A stretch of DNA of 64,000 nucleotides from positions 5,693,501 to 5,757,500 of the forward strand of contig FSRD01000001.1 of assembly GCA_900129675.1 (NCBI GenBank). The letters are read 5' to 3'. The stretch comes from Bradyrhizobium erythrophlei (GTDB lineage: Bacteria; Pseudomonadota; Alphaproteobacteria; Rhizobiales; Xanthobacteraceae). The notes under the pieces are model-generated. The model searched no databases, had not been told where the DNA came from, and saw nothing but the letters and a program-made list of their open reading frames with translations. Positions within the stretch are counted from its first letter, which is position 1, and each line of letters starts with the position of its first letter. Below, piece after piece: positions 8,284-17,590 of the stretch. Made by a program: the position numbers and the translations under genes.

Positions 8284-9525
8284 CTAATTCCCGCGCGGCA
8301 GTACGATGTAATTGTTCGTGACTGTCAGCATGATACTATTTGAATTGGCAGGGCCGGTTCCCGAGACGGTAGGCGTTCCGGTAATCGGATCAATTGTTGT
8401 GATCCCGGAGCTAGCAAAACGATGCTGGTACCGATAGGTCAACTGGGCGCTTAGATCCCTGGTAAAATTGTAACCGTAGCTGACCGAGGCAGAAGCGTAG
8501 TCGGTCGTCGTAGTCGAAATTTGTCGGGTGCCGCTGGCGGAAAAGGACAAGGTAGAATGGGCATTGATCGTGTGGCTTACGCTGGCGGCAACAGTATCTC
8601 GTTTGAATAATGAACCAACAATACTTGGTGCAATTGTTTGACTTGCGTCGATCGCGAGGGTCGTGTTCTTGAGCAGCCTGTAGGTCAGGACAGCATCTCC
8701 GATCCAATCGACGAGCGAGCTTGAACCTGACGTATTCGACGATGCGGCCGTCGTTGATGCCAATGTATTAACACCGCCCTCGGTGACGAGATAAGCTGCG
8801 CCAATATTTCCGCGGAACGAGAGAACGGGGGAGAGTGTGGCGTCAACGCCGGCTTGATTGCGGTAAATCTGGACACGCGTATTCGTGGCGTTTTCGTAGT
8901 TGAGCAATTCAAATTCTGATGACGCGTTGATCGCTGTGACCTGGCTCAGACTATGCCGCCACGTGCCGCGGGCAACGGTGTCATTGAAGGGGATCCCGCC
9001 GGTTGAGGGTTCATAGCTTGTGCGCGTTGAGGTGGCTAACAGGCTTAGGTTATCCCGTGCAGTAATTGAACGGTCGATGCCCCCGGTCGCGGTCAATCTG
9101 TCGAGGAATCCGCGTGCGTTGCTTACGACACCTAGATCATTCAGGAGAGCAAAGGAGGTGCTTTGTTGCCTCCAGCTTGATTCCAGAAATCCGCGATCAG
9201 TGTTGTTTTTTTCATGCAGTTCGTATCGGGCTTTAAAGCCGTAGTTGAGGTTTTCCGACGGTACGCCCTCGACGCCCGGTCCCCAATATTTTCTGTAAGT
9301 GCCGTCTGCGTCGAGATCGAATTTGGAGATAGGGGTTAGCGCTTCGGCGTTCGCCGTAATGGTCGAATACGATCCCACGGAAGCTGCGGGGGAAGTCTTC
9401 AGAAACTGGTTGTCATTGAGTTCGATGGCTTCGATTTGCGAGGTCCTGAGAGACCAATCAAGCGCCCATGCCACGGAAGGTGCCATGCCAAAGCAAATAG
9501 AGATCGCTATGGCAGCTCTCTTCAC
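8284..9525 (-). CDS. Exosortase-associated outer-membrane beta-barrel protein
   Basis: GTG at 9525 is chosen because it follows GAAGG, lies 31 bp after the export gene, and gives a clean signal peptide (KRAAIAISICFGMAPSVAWA). The longer frame reaching 9732 overlaps the export gene. The mature protein (about 390 residues) alternates Thr/Ser/aromatic residues in short strands (SQVTAINASSEFEL, AQLTYRYQHRF), as expected for an outer-membrane barrel. It matches the PEP-CTERM-system-associated barrel family (TIGR03016-like) usually found beside the ATPase and export genes. Likely role: the outer-membrane exit for the polysaccharide. Confidence 0.75.
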   Translation of the reverse strand: MKRAAIAISICFGMAPSVAWALDWSLRTSQIEAIELNDNQFLKTSPAASVGSYSTITANAEALTPISKFDLDADGTYRKYWGPGVEGVPSENLNYGFKARYELHEKNNTDRGFLESSWRQQSTSFALLNDLGVVSNARGFLDRLTATGGIDRSITARDNLSLLATSTRTSYEPSTGGIPFNDTVARGTWRHSLSQVTAINASSEFELLNYENATNTRVQIYRNQAGVDATLSPVLSFRGNIGAAYLVTEGGVNTLASTTAASSNTSGSSSLVDWIGDAVLTYRLLKNTTLAIDASQTIAPSIVGSLFKRDTVAASVSHTINAHSTLSFSASGTRQISTTTTDYASASVSYGYNFTRDLSAQLTYRYQHRFASSGITTIDPITGTPTVSGTGPANSNSIMLTVTNNYIVLPRGN

Positions 9526-9556
9526 AGCATCTTGCCTTCGATGAACTTCCAACTGC

Positions 9557-10141
9557 CTAGTCGAACAGACCCCGTTCAGGAACCATAATGACGTCGCCGG
9601 CGTGAAGCCTGATGTTACCTTCGAGGTCGGCGCCGGCTTCATATGCCTTGTAGTTGAACATGAAGATTGTTTCGTCGCCGCCCGCACCGCGTCGTCGAAC
9701 CTGGATACGCTGTTTTGCCGCGAACGGGCCAATGCCGCCCGCCAAGGCGATGGCTTGCATCAGTGTCGTCGGCTGCCGGACAACATAGGACCCGGGCCTT
9801 GATACCTCGCCGGTGATGAAAATCTTGGGCTTCAGGTCGTCCTCCGGGATGTCCTTCGGAGAATTGGCGACCGCAATCGTCACGTCGAGATTGTCATCCT
9901 TGTAGTTGCTTTTCAGCTTGGCCTTTAGAATGTTTTCCAGCGCCTGAGGCGTCAGACCGCGCGCCCGAATGTGACCGGCTAACGGAAACGCGATTTCTCC
10001 GCTCGGATCGACGACGACGTTGCGGTCGAGCTTCGGATCCTGCAGGACCGATATACTCAAATTGTCGCCCGGTTTCAGGGTTTCGGCGTTGACCCCAGGC
10101 ATGCAGATAAACAGACAAAACAAAATGATCACGATCCGCAT
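9557..10141 (-). CDS. Exosortase-system polysaccharide export protein (Wza-like)
   Basis: A 194-residue protein with a signal peptide (cut near VNA-ET). A Poly_export domain follows (LKPGDNLSISVLQDPKLDR ... DPSGEIAFPLAG), then a SLBB domain (IFITGEVSRPGSYVV ... LMQAIALAGG) ending with HAGDVIMVPERG. This is the short export protein typical of exosortase EPS loci, rather than a full-length Wza. No lipobox cysteine follows a typical motif. It should form the periplasmic/outer-membrane channel part for EPS. It is in an operon-like order with the barrel downstream and the ATPase upstream. Confidence 0.88.
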   Translation of the reverse strand: MRIVIILFCLFICMPGVNAETLKPGDNLSISVLQDPKLDRNVVVDPSGEIAFPLAGHIRARGLTPQALENILKAKLKSNYKDDNLDVTIAVANSPKDIPEDDLKPKIFITGEVSRPGSYVVRQPTTLMQAIALAGGIGPFAAKQRIQVRRRGAGGDETIFMFNYKAYEAGADLEGNIRLHAGDVIMVPERGLFD

Positions 10142-10266
10142 GGCTCATCCCCTTATCGAACATGGTCGGCGTCGCCGAAAGGCAGCTTTCGGCGTTTAAT
10201 TTGCTTTAAGTACGGACCAGAATTTCAACCCCTGCCGACTCGCAAACCATAATAGGTTACAAATAC

Positions 10267-11103
10267 TTAGGGAACTCGGGAGACCTTCTTGACCGGAAAA
10301 ATACTGTACTGTTGCTTGTCTGCAATGACGTCCCGAACTAATTGATCCGAAACAACTTTCTTGTCATTGGCGAAACCGTAGACAAGGGCGGTGTCGCAAA
10401 GGACGTTGATCATGCGCGGGATGCCGCCACTTGCCGAGTAGATGAGGGCGCAGGCCTCCCTGGTGAAAAGAGGCCTGGGTGACCCCACCGCCTGGAGCCG
10501 AAACGCGATATAGTTTTCTACTTCCCGCTCCTCCAAAGGCCGTAAATGGAAGTCAGAGGATATGCGCTGGGCAAATTGGTGCAATTTCGGCGCGAGAAGG
10601 AGATCTCGTAGCTGGGGCTGTCCCACCAATATTAGCTGCAGGATCTGAAATTTATCCGCGTTGATGTTGGAAATCATTCGCAGATGCTCAAGCGCCTCTG
10701 GCTCAAGGTTCTGGGCCTCGTCGATGATCAGGATCGTGCGCCGTCCATTAGCAAATTGACCGTAGAGGAAATCCTGTAAGCGCTTGAAAAGTATCGGATA
10801 ATCTCCGTCGAAAGGCTGATCGAGAGACATCAGGATCCATTGTAGCAGCTCCTGGCGTCCCTGCGGCGAGTTCGAGATCAATCCAATGGTAATCGCAGGA
10901 CTGATTTTTTTGAGGAGATGTCTGACAAGCGTCGTTTTCCCGGAGCCGATCTCGCCGGTAATAACGGTGAAGCCAGCATTGTTCATGACGCCGAATTCCA
11001 GCATCGTGAACGCCATGGAGTGCATTTTCCCCCAATAGATCAAATCAGGATCAGGAAGGATCGAAAATGGCTTCTCGCGCAGTTGGTAGAAGGCCTCGTA
11101 CAT
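10267..11103 (-). CDS. ExeA-like AAA ATPase of the exosortase locus
   Basis: A 278-residue P-loop ATPase. It starts MYEAFYQLREKPFSILPDPD, the signature opening of the ExeA/general-secretion ATPase family. Walker A is GEIGSGKTT (residues 50-58) and Walker B is TILIIDEAQ (about 123-131). It corresponds to the PEP-CTERM/exosortase-associated putative ATPase. It lacks the C-terminal membrane and peptidoglycan-binding part of ExeA and ends just after the ATPase lid. Likely energises or regulates assembly of the export machine. It is divergent from the chain-length gene across a 317-bp promoter region. Confidence 0.87.
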   Translation of the reverse strand: MYEAFYQLREKPFSILPDPDLIYWGKMHSMAFTMLEFGVMNNAGFTVITGEIGSGKTTLVRHLLKKISPAITIGLISNSPQGRQELLQWILMSLDQPFDGDYPILFKRLQDFLYGQFANGRRTILIIDEAQNLEPEALEHLRMISNINADKFQILQLILVGQPQLRDLLLAPKLHQFAQRISSDFHLRPLEEREVENYIAFRLQAVGSPRPLFTREACALIYSASGGIPRMINVLCDTALVYGFANDKKVVSDQLVRDVIADKQQYSIFPVKKVSRVP

Positions 11104-11420
11104 TACAATTCCTTAACGGGCGGCGTACCTACTATAGCTCGATCTGATGATGTACTTAGTACCCGTCTCAAGGTTTCTTCGAACTACGTAAACCGCACTG
11201 TTGCCAGCGTATTACCCGCGAAATGGACCATTACCAGCGGATTACGTGCCTCAATGGAAGCCATTAAGATTGAACTCCAATTTATTCCTCCGGAATAACG
11301 ATTCATTAAATCTGATGCAAAATGGATGCTAAGATCGGCTGTAGCCGGAATGACCCATTTACGGATAAGTCTGCGTTGGTACGTACCTTGCACGGCTTGT
11401 CCTGAACGCACACGGTTAAG
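11104..11420. promoter_or_regulatory. Divergent intergenic region between ATPase and chain-length genes
   Basis: This gap must hold promoters for the minus-strand export operon and the plus-strand chain-length/kinase operon. An imperfect direct repeat, CCAGCGTATTACCCGC (about 11200) and CCAGCGGATTACGTGC (about 11235), is visible and could be a regulator site. No clear -24/-12 (sigma-54) element was recognised. Confidence 0.35.
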
Positions 11421-12761
11421 ATGTTGCAGAAACTAGACTTTGAAGACGAATTTCAGATGCCGAATGAGGCAGACCGTAGCCATTTGCTGCGGCCGGCTTA
11501 CTATCGGGCACTGATCAAGCGTCGGTGGGTTTACTTTCTCGTTCCCTCGGTCGTGATTGCTGCCATTGCCATTGGTGCTGCCTTGCTTTGGCCCGCGACC
11601 TATCTGTCGGAAGGCAAGGTCCTCGTTCAGTCGCAGCAGATTCCAACAGAACTCGTACGCCCAACCGTGACCAGTGCCGCGCAGGAGCGTATTCAGGTCA
11701 TCGAGCAGAGGACGATGACCCGAGACAATTTGATCGCGATCATCGACAAGTTTCAATTGTTTCGGGACAAACGATCATTGATGTCGGTCACAGAACTGAT
11801 CGAAATGATGAAAAAACAGACCAAGATTGCGCCGGTGGAACTGGCGCTGGACTTTAAGCAACGGAATCGGCTGGAAAATCCTACCATCGTTTTCTCGGTT
11901 GGTTTTGAGTATTCCGATCCTGTGACCGCGTCGCGGGTAGCGAACGAACTGATGACGCGCATCTTGGGCGAGGATCTCCGCGATCGGACCAGCCGGGCGA
12001 CTGACACCACCAAGTTCTTAGCGCGCGAGGTCCAGAAGCTGCAGGCCGACAATGCAACACTTGACGCAAAGATTGCGCAGCTGAAATTAGCCCAAGGTAA
12101 GCCGAATGCTCCCGGGGGGACGGATCAGCCAACCACGGCTCTAGGACAGCTCAAGGCGGAGCTTGTGCAAAAGGGAGCTCTGTATTCGGAGCGACATCCG
12201 CTTATTCAATCATTGAAACGACAAATCGAAGCGCTTGAAAAAGTGCCGCTTGCCGCTGCCCCCGATTCGAACGTATCGACAAGCTTGGAGGCCCTGGTTG
12301 CGCAGCAGGAGTCCCTGCAGAAAAATCTCGAAACGGCATCAACAAAGTTGGCTGCGGCACAGCTTGGAGAGAATCTCGAGAAAAACCAACAGTCCGAGAA
12401 GCTTGAGATCATTGAGCAGCCGACCGCTCCGCAAGAGCCGGTCAGACCAAACCGTTTGAAAGTAGCGGCCTTTGGCATTGTATTGGCCATCATAGCAGGG
12501 GCCGGTTTGGCGTTTTTGGTTGAAATTTCGGACAAAGCAATTCGCCGCAGCAGCGATGTTTTTGGCGTTGTGGACAATCAGCTGATTATTTCGATCCCTT
12601 ACATCGTCACGACCGCGGAATTGCGTGGACGAAAGCGGCGCCTTTTTCTTTCCATTGTCATCTTTGCAGTCGTTGTTACGGGGGTGCTGGTTGCAGGCTA
12701 TCTTTTTCTGCCTCCCCTCGACCTGATGATCGCTAAGGCGCGGGTCGGGTTGTTCAGGTAG
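11421..12761 (+). CDS. Polysaccharide chain-length determinant (Wzz-like)
   Basis: A 446-residue protein. A Wzz domain starts near residue 20, with a first membrane helix (YFLVPSVVIAAIAIGAALLW). A long periplasmic coiled-coil region follows (residues about 150-340, rich in LQADNATLDAKIAQLK-type heptads). The PxxPxxPNRL-type motif (APQEPVRPNRLKV) precedes the second helix, and an extra C-terminal hydrophobic segment follows. It fits the XrtA-type chain-length protein family (TIGR03007-like). It would set EPS chain length in the inner membrane. A separate kinase gene begins 23 bp downstream, so the Wzc functions are split over two genes. Confidence 0.87.
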   Translation: MLQKLDFEDEFQMPNEADRSHLLRPAYYRALIKRRWVYFLVPSVVIAAIAIGAALLWPATYLSEGKVLVQSQQIPTELVRPTVTSAAQERIQVIEQRTMTRDNLIAIIDKFQLFRDKRSLMSVTELIEMMKKQTKIAPVELALDFKQRNRLENPTIVFSVGFEYSDPVTASRVANELMTRILGEDLRDRTSRATDTTKFLAREVQKLQADNATLDAKIAQLKLAQGKPNAPGGTDQPTTALGQLKAELVQKGALYSERHPLIQSLKRQIEALEKVPLAAAPDSNVSTSLEALVAQQESLQKNLETASTKLAAAQLGENLEKNQQSEKLEIIEQPTAPQEPVRPNRLKVAAFGIVLAIIAGAGLAFLVEISDKAIRRSSDVFGVVDNQLIISIPYIVTTAELRGRKRRLFLSIVIFAVVVTGVLVAGYLFLPPLDLMIAKARVGLFR

Positions 12762-12784
12762 CTACAGTTCCAGGAGAACCAAGC

Positions 12785-13594
12785 GTGGATTCGATCAAAC
12801 AAGCGGTTGAACTTGCAAGAGCGACCGAAAACATGCCTCGGCAAGGCGAGCGCGCGCCTGGGCTTTCTGCAGGAGTTCGGCCCGGCTCCGTCGACGCGCG
12901 AACTAGAGAAGTACGTCTCAATTCCGCTCACCTCGAAAGTTCCCGAATCGTTGCGCATGGCGCGTCGATTGAGCATGGCCGCTATTATGACATGCTGCGA
13001 ACGCAGGTTCTGCAGGAGATGGATAAAAAGAGCTGGCAATTCTTGGCGGTCACTTCCCCGACGGCTGCATGTGGGAAAACGGTAACTGCCTGTAATCTGG
13101 CGCTGAGTATTGCTCGTTTGCCGGAGCGATTGGTTCTTTTGGTTGACCTGGATCTGAGAAAGCCCGCGGTCGCAAAGTATCTGGGCCTCGGCGACACAGG
13201 CGGCATACTCAGCGTCCTCGAAGGTGCATCCCCTTCATCGGAGATCATCCAAGCGAATATAGGTCCAAACAGTCTACTGGTTTTGCCGGGCTCGGTTTCG
13301 TCATCAGGTTCGTCGGAATGGATGGCGTCTCAAACAATGAGCACGCTCTTACAAACGATCAAAAGGGATTTCAGATCACGTATCGTGATATTCGATATGC
13401 CGCCGATTTTGCTTGGCGACGATGTGATCTCGATCTTGCCCAGAATGGATGCGGCTCTTCTCGTCGCCGGCGTCGGAACCACATCTGTGTCCGATATCAA
13501 GGAGTGCCAGAAGCACCTCCAGCGAACTCCGGTTGTCCGAGTGGTTCTGAATAAGGCTACCGAGAGCGCCGATTCATATTATGGCTATTACTGA
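12785..13594 (+). CDS. Exosortase-associated tyrosine autokinase (CpsD/BY-kinase type)
   Basis: Starts with GTG, 23 bp after the chain-length gene. 269 residues. The Walker A region (SPTAACGKTVTA, Lys98) departs from the usual G-E-G-K-S/T but matches the form seen in exosortase-linked autokinases. Walker A' is LLVDLDLRKP (about 118-127), and Walker B is IVIFDMPP. The protein ends SYYGYY, a C-terminal tyrosine cluster that is the expected autophosphorylation tail. It should act with the Wzz-like partner to control polymerisation. Residues 1-60 are poorly conserved and their role is unknown. Confidence 0.87.
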   Translation: MDSIKQAVELARATENMPRQGERAPGLSAGVRPGSVDARTREVRLNSAHLESSRIVAHGASIEHGRYYDMLRTQVLQEMDKKSWQFLAVTSPTAACGKTVTACNLALSIARLPERLVLLVDLDLRKPAVAKYLGLGDTGGILSVLEGASPSSEIIQANIGPNSLLVLPGSVSSSGSSEWMASQTMSTLLQTIKRDFRSRIVIFDMPPILLGDDVISILPRMDAALLVAGVGTTSVSDIKECQKHLQRTPVVRVVLNKATESADSYYGYY

Positions 13595-13600
13595 TCTCTG

Positions 13601-14272
13601 CTAGAGCCGCAAGTCGGCGGGAAGAAAAGCCGCGATCTCGGAGGCCGGAACGAAATACTTGGCGATATCGTGGGTTTCGGTCTTTCCAGTGTCTGCTCGG
13701 GTTCGCGATTGAGAGATCTTGCGGCTCATAATTCCAAGCAGGCATCTTTGCTGCGCGTCGAACACGCCCGATCCCGAATTGCCTGTTTGAGCAACGTCGG
13801 CGATGACTGTACTGAACCTGCGGACTCCGATCGGGAGTCGTTCGGGGGAGAGTATGTAAGAGCGAACGGTTCTCTCGGGAATAACCGTTACCACTTGCTC
13901 CCCTGGCAGCGGCGGCTCCTTGCACAAGCTGTTTCGGCGGAGGCGGAGGCGCATCGGCAGCAGACTTTCCTCAACCGACAATAGTGTCAGATCTGTTTCT
14001 TCGAGGCTGCCTTCCTTGACAACGCGGGTTGGATATTCTTGCCCGCCGATGACGACCTTCGGTCTCGTCAGCCACCCTCGGCCCACTACATGTGCGGCGG
14101 TGATGAATATGCCGTTACCCATGAAGATGCCGTATCCCGGCCAGGACTGAACAGGTGTCCTGTGGACATTGACCGCATAGGCGAGTAACGAATTATCCGC
14201 ATTTTCGGCCGAGGAGGGGCTCGGCAGAAAGGCCAGAAACGCGCCAACCAAGATTAAAGACCGCATGTGCAA
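13601..14272 (-). CDS. Secreted trypsin-like serine protease
   Basis: A 223-residue protein with a signal peptide (SLILVGAFLAFLPSPSSA). The catalytic triad fits: His61 in ITAAHVVG, Asp94 in ETDLTLL, Ser166 in TGNSGSGVF. The serine motif is GNSGS rather than GDSGG, as in several bacterial trypsin-like peptidases. No PDZ domain is present. It lies between the autokinase (6 bp convergent gap) and EpsI, inside the exosortase locus. A role in envelope protein turnover or maturation of sorted proteins is possible but only inferred. Confidence 0.78.
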   Translation of the reverse strand: MHMRSLILVGAFLAFLPSPSSAENADNSLLAYAVNVHRTPVQSWPGYGIFMGNGIFITAAHVVGRGWLTRPKVVIGGQEYPTRVVKEGSLEETDLTLLSVEESLLPMRLRLRRNSLCKEPPLPGEQVVTVIPERTVRSYILSPERLPIGVRRFSTVIADVAQTGNSGSGVFDAQQRCLLGIMSRKISQSRTRADTGKTETHDIAKYFVPASEIAAFLPADLRL

Positions 14273-14387
14273 GCTGTTCGGGTTCAGGAACGGCTAGCAT
14301 TGCTGATCTGTCGAGTGGGTACAAGCCTTTGGATTTGTCGCCTGCTGAACTGCCCTGGAACGATCGGACTTTTCGAAATTCTGCCGT

Positions 14388-15092
14388 TTACGATACGCCA
14401 GTGAAAAATTTGAGCTCCTGCGGGGGGATCGCAGCAAGCAAATCGCGAATGAATTGATCCTGCAGTTTGAACGACGCTTCGCGAGGCAGCCCGATAGTGG
14501 AAACTCTAATCAGAGCTCCATCAGGAATAACCCCACGCAATCCGTATTTGAGCCGGCTGAGTTGATTATCGACGACTCCATTGGAAATATCGTTACCGAT
14601 CCTCATCCAATAGCTAAGCGGCTCCAGGCGTGACTCGCGCTGTGCGATCAGCCGGGTCATCTTGATCGGAGCGGCGCCATCGCGATAACTGATCGCGGTT
14701 TCGGTTTTGTCCGAGATGCGAAAGCCATTCGCCGTGTAGCAAATTTCCGGTCGGTGAGCCTTCAGTCGGTAGTTTTGCACCGGACCATACGCGACGAGCA
14801 ACATAACGATGTTGCCCTGTCCGTCGGTATAACCCCGCCCTACCTCCTGACTGTATACTTTCGCCGAAAGCGAATCCGGCTGAAAATATCCCTCGGGATC
14901 TGTCGGTTTGACGGGACTAATCTCGGGAACCAACGTCCAAGTTCCAAACTGCTTCGGTATCACGTTTTCTAAACTAGGTGCCGCCGATGAGCGTGCCATC
15001 AATTCGGATGGCTCGAGCACTTTAACCAGAGCGGCTGAGCTCAAGATGGCAATGGATGCCAGAATGCACTGAATGCGGCCGATCTTCATCAC
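14388..15092 (-). CDS. epsI: Exosortase-associated protein EpsI
   Basis: A 234-residue protein with one N-terminal membrane anchor. The EpsI domain includes PKQFGTWTLV near residue 45, VAYGPVQNYRLKAHRPEICYTANGF (about 105-130) and a final SFKLQDQFIRDLLAAIPP. The HRPE-CY segment is the recognised family core. EpsI is often encoded next to or fused to the exosortase. Here it is on the opposite strand, with EpsD and a small membrane gene between it and the exosortase. Biochemical role unknown. It is thought to assist exosortase or EPS function at the periplasmic face. Confidence 0.85.
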   Translation of the reverse strand: MMKIGRIQCILASIAILSSAALVKVLEPSELMARSSAAPSLENVIPKQFGTWTLVPEISPVKPTDPEGYFQPDSLSAKVYSQEVGRGYTDGQGNIVMLLVAYGPVQNYRLKAHRPEICYTANGFRISDKTETAISYRDGAAPIKMTRLIAQRESRLEPLSYWMRIGNDISNGVVDNQLSRLKYGLRGVIPDGALIRVSTIGLPREASFKLQDQFIRDLLAAIPPQELKFFTGVS

Positions 15093-15367
15093 ACTAAAAA
15101 TCCCTATTGCTTCCTGCGCAAACCAAGCCAGAACGACCGTCCTAGAAGGTCACCATAGCCGATTTCTGAGGATTAGTAAGTAGTTGCATCAGTTTTAGAA
15201 ATTAACATAAATTACTGAATTACGAGGATGGCCCGACTATTCGCTTCGGACCACTGGGCCTCTCTGTTAATTAGCTTGCGTTGCTTACTCATGAGCTTAG
15301 CCGGCTTTTCCCAGGTCAGCAGATCTAAACGGGCTTTCGCATGCCGATATCACGGGGTTTTGAAATC

Positions 15368-16246
15368 ATGAATTTGTCGATGCGGATGTATCGCGCGGCG
15401 ATCGTTCTCGGATGCTGCGGAGTATTGGCCGCCGGCTGCGGGAAGAAGAGCGGGGAGGCGACTGTTTCGAGTGGACAGGTTGTAGCCCATGTCGGGGACC
15501 AGGTCATAACAACCCAAGAGCTTGAAAATGAATTCCGTTGGGCAAATGTTCCGCCCGACAAGCAAAAGGATCCCGAGGTCATCAAGCAAGTGTTACGCGA
15601 ATTGGTAGCGCGCAAATATTTGCTGCAGCAGGCCCTGGCTGCGAAGCTTGATCGTGAGCCTGGCGTTTTGCTTGATCTGTTGAGGTCTCGCGAGCAGGTT
15701 CTGGAAAACGCATTTCTGATGCGCGCAGTTGCTTCCAAGGCAGCGGGGAAGGCTGATGTCGATAAGTACATCGCAAACAATCCCTCGAAATTCGCCGAGA
15801 GAAAGCTGTTCAGCGTTGAGCAGCTTGGATTCCCGCTAGGTCCGACCGCGCAATCCGTGATTGACGCAAACAAGAACGCCAAATCGCTCGATGAGATCGA
15901 CCAGCAGCTGACGTCCGTTGGCATCCCGCATAGCCGCCAGATGGGAGCGCTGAATGGCGCTGATCTCCCGCAAGATCTCTATAGTGCGATTGAAGCAAAG
16001 AAGGCGGATGATGTGTTCTTCGTTCGCGCGGGTCAAAATGGCGCATTCTTCAAAGTAAAGGGTGAGGAGAAGCGCCCGCTGGAAGGAGAAGCCGCCGCAA
16101 ACGCGGCTCGGCAAATCTTGAGATCCGATGCTCTTAAAGCTGAAGCGGGAATTGCGGCTTATTCTGCGAATCTGGAAGCCAAGTACGAGGGGCAATACGC
16201 TAAAATCATGCAACAGGGGGAAGGATTGCCCGCCGCGAAAAATTGA
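15368..16246 (+). CDS. epsD: EpsD-type peptidyl-prolyl cis-trans isomerase lipoprotein
   Basis: The frame opens at 15341, but ATG 15368 gives a normal signal peptide with lipobox LAAGC followed by KKSG. SurA/PrsA-like N-terminal helices follow (ATVSSGQVVAHVGDQVITTQELENEF), then LVARKYLLQQAL and a parvulin-like C-terminal half that is poorly conserved. This matches EpsD-family PPIases of exosortase EPS loci. It likely folds secreted or sorted proteins in the periplasm. Two small-gap genes follow (73-aa membrane protein, exosortase), so the three are probably one transcript. Confidence 0.82.
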   Translation: MNLSMRMYRAAIVLGCCGVLAAGCGKKSGEATVSSGQVVAHVGDQVITTQELENEFRWANVPPDKQKDPEVIKQVLRELVARKYLLQQALAAKLDREPGVLLDLLRSREQVLENAFLMRAVASKAAGKADVDKYIANNPSKFAERKLFSVEQLGFPLGPTAQSVIDANKNAKSLDEIDQQLTSVGIPHSRQMGALNGADLPQDLYSAIEAKKADDVFFVRAGQNGAFFKVKGEEKRPLEGEAAANAARQILRSDALKAEAGIAAYSANLEAKYEGQYAKIMQQGEGLPAAKN

Positions 16247-16294
16247 GCAGGTTCGTGTTACCCACCCTTATCGCAATGAATTTTCGCTAGGAAG

Positions 16295-16516
16295 ATGACG
16301 ACTTTCTTCGATGTAGTAACGGTCACCTGCTTTGTGGGTTTGGTGATTGCATTTTTTCAGTTCACGGACCGTGAGACCCGTACCCTGGTTCATTTTATTC
16401 TGGCTGGCGTCGTGTTTGCGGTGGCCAATCAGGTCGGTAACGCCGGCTCCGCAGTTTTGGCAGCTCTCTTGATGGTGGCCGGCGTCGTTTATGCCGCTAT
16501 GATTGTAAACCGATAA
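16295..16516 (+). CDS. Small membrane protein next to exosortase
   Basis: 73 residues, nearly all in two or three hydrophobic segments (FFDVVTVTCFVGLVIAFFQF; HFILAGVVFAVANQVG; VLAALLMVAGVVYAAMIV) with a short charged loop TDRETRT. It sits 49 bp after epsD and 62 bp before the exosortase, in the same direction. It resembles the small accessory membrane protein I recall being named with the XrtV sorting system, but I cannot confirm that family. Likely role: exosortase partner or stabiliser in the inner membrane. Confidence 0.7.
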   Translation: MTTFFDVVTVTCFVGLVIAFFQFTDRETRTLVHFILAGVVFAVANQVGNAGSAVLAALLMVAGVVYAAMIVNR

Positions 16517-16577
16517 CGCGGTTGTTGAGTTTATTGCAGAATGCTAATCGTTAAAAATAGCTTCCGGTGCATGATAG

Positions 16578-17498
16578 ATGACTTACACGCAAGCGCTTCA
16601 GCAAGTTAAACCACGCGCCCTGAAAGCCTTCCTTTGGCCGGGACTGCTAATCGGGTCCGTGCTTGCGGCATACGTACCGACTGTTTTGAGCTTGATCGAC
16701 GGGCCGTGGCAGACCGAGCAGGAGGGCCATGGGCCGCTGATCATTGCTGCTTCTCTTTGGCTGGTTTGGCAGTCACGCGAAAGGCTGAGGGCTGTTCAGG
16801 CCTCGCCTGCGCCTGTTACTGGTTGGATCATCCTCACGTTTGGTCTTGTCTTGATGTTCCTGGCAAGAATCCAGCAGGGATTGCTGACCTTCGAAATGTT
16901 TTCCCTGATACCCGTTATCGTGGGTTGTGTCCTGCTTTCAGTGGGCTGGCCGACACTTCGCGTTCTAGCGTTCCCGATTTTCTTTTTGTTATTTGCTGTC
17001 CCTATGCCGGACTGGATAATTGACGCCGCAACGGTCCCGCTAAAAGTATTCATCTCGAACGTCGTTACTCACGTGCTCTATGCCGCAGGTTTTCCGGTCG
17101 CGCAAAATGGCGTCATGATTATGATCGGCTCGTACCAACTACTGGTAAAGGACGCCTGCTCCGGGATGAATTCGATCTTCGCCCTTTCTGCGATCGGGGT
17201 GTTTTATGCGTACGCCTTTCGCTGGGAAGAGAAGGTTCGTAGCCTAATTCTGCTGCTCTCGATTATCCCGATTACGATCCTGGCGAATTTCATCCGCGTG
17301 CTTACGTTGGTTTTGATTGCATATTATGGCGGGCCTGATCTGCTTGAGGGCGTGGTGCATGATATGACGGGTATAGGCCTGTTTGTTGTGGCGATTGTTC
17401 TCTTGTTCTTGCTGGACGGCTTCTTAGGTCTTTGTGGGATGGTGTTGAGAAAGATCCTACGACGAACTGCCGCGCCGGCGGTTGTGCGAGAGACCTGA
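16578..17498 (+). CDS. xrt: Exosortase (PEP-CTERM transpeptidase-like)
   Basis: 306 residues with about eight transmembrane helices. The three residues essential in the family are present: Cys194 in KDACSGMNS, Arg240 in ANFIRVL and His261 in VVHDMTG. GHGPLI near residues 50-55 is also typical. No C-terminal EpsI fusion is present. The enzyme would cleave the Pro-Glu-Pro sorting signal of exported proteins at the inner membrane and probably attach them to a glycolipid or polysaccharide. Six candidate substrates are encoded between 23.8 and 37.5 kb. The subtype cannot be fixed by eye. The EPS genes around it resemble XrtA loci, while the substrates carry the W-A variant of the signal. Confidence 0.92.
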   Translation: MTYTQALQQVKPRALKAFLWPGLLIGSVLAAYVPTVLSLIDGPWQTEQEGHGPLIIAASLWLVWQSRERLRAVQASPAPVTGWIILTFGLVLMFLARIQQGLLTFEMFSLIPVIVGCVLLSVGWPTLRVLAFPIFFLLFAVPMPDWIIDAATVPLKVFISNVVTHVLYAAGFPVAQNGVMIMIGSYQLLVKDACSGMNSIFALSAIGVFYAYAFRWEEKVRSLILLLSIIPITILANFIRVLTLVLIAYYGGPDLLEGVVHDMTGIGLFVVAIVLLFLLDGFLGLCGMVLRKILRRTAAPAVVRET

Positions 17499-17590
17499 CG
17501 ACCGAAAAACTGTGCTTGCTAATCTCAATCGGGCGTTGGCAGTTTCGTCCGCAGAGGAGCGGAGTCTCTTCTCCCGCAGCATCTGATCGC

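Noticed and set aside
11104-11420. Sigma-54 promoter for the EPS genes
   Set aside because: No TGGC-N7-8-TTGC match found by eye here or before the PEP-CTERM genes.
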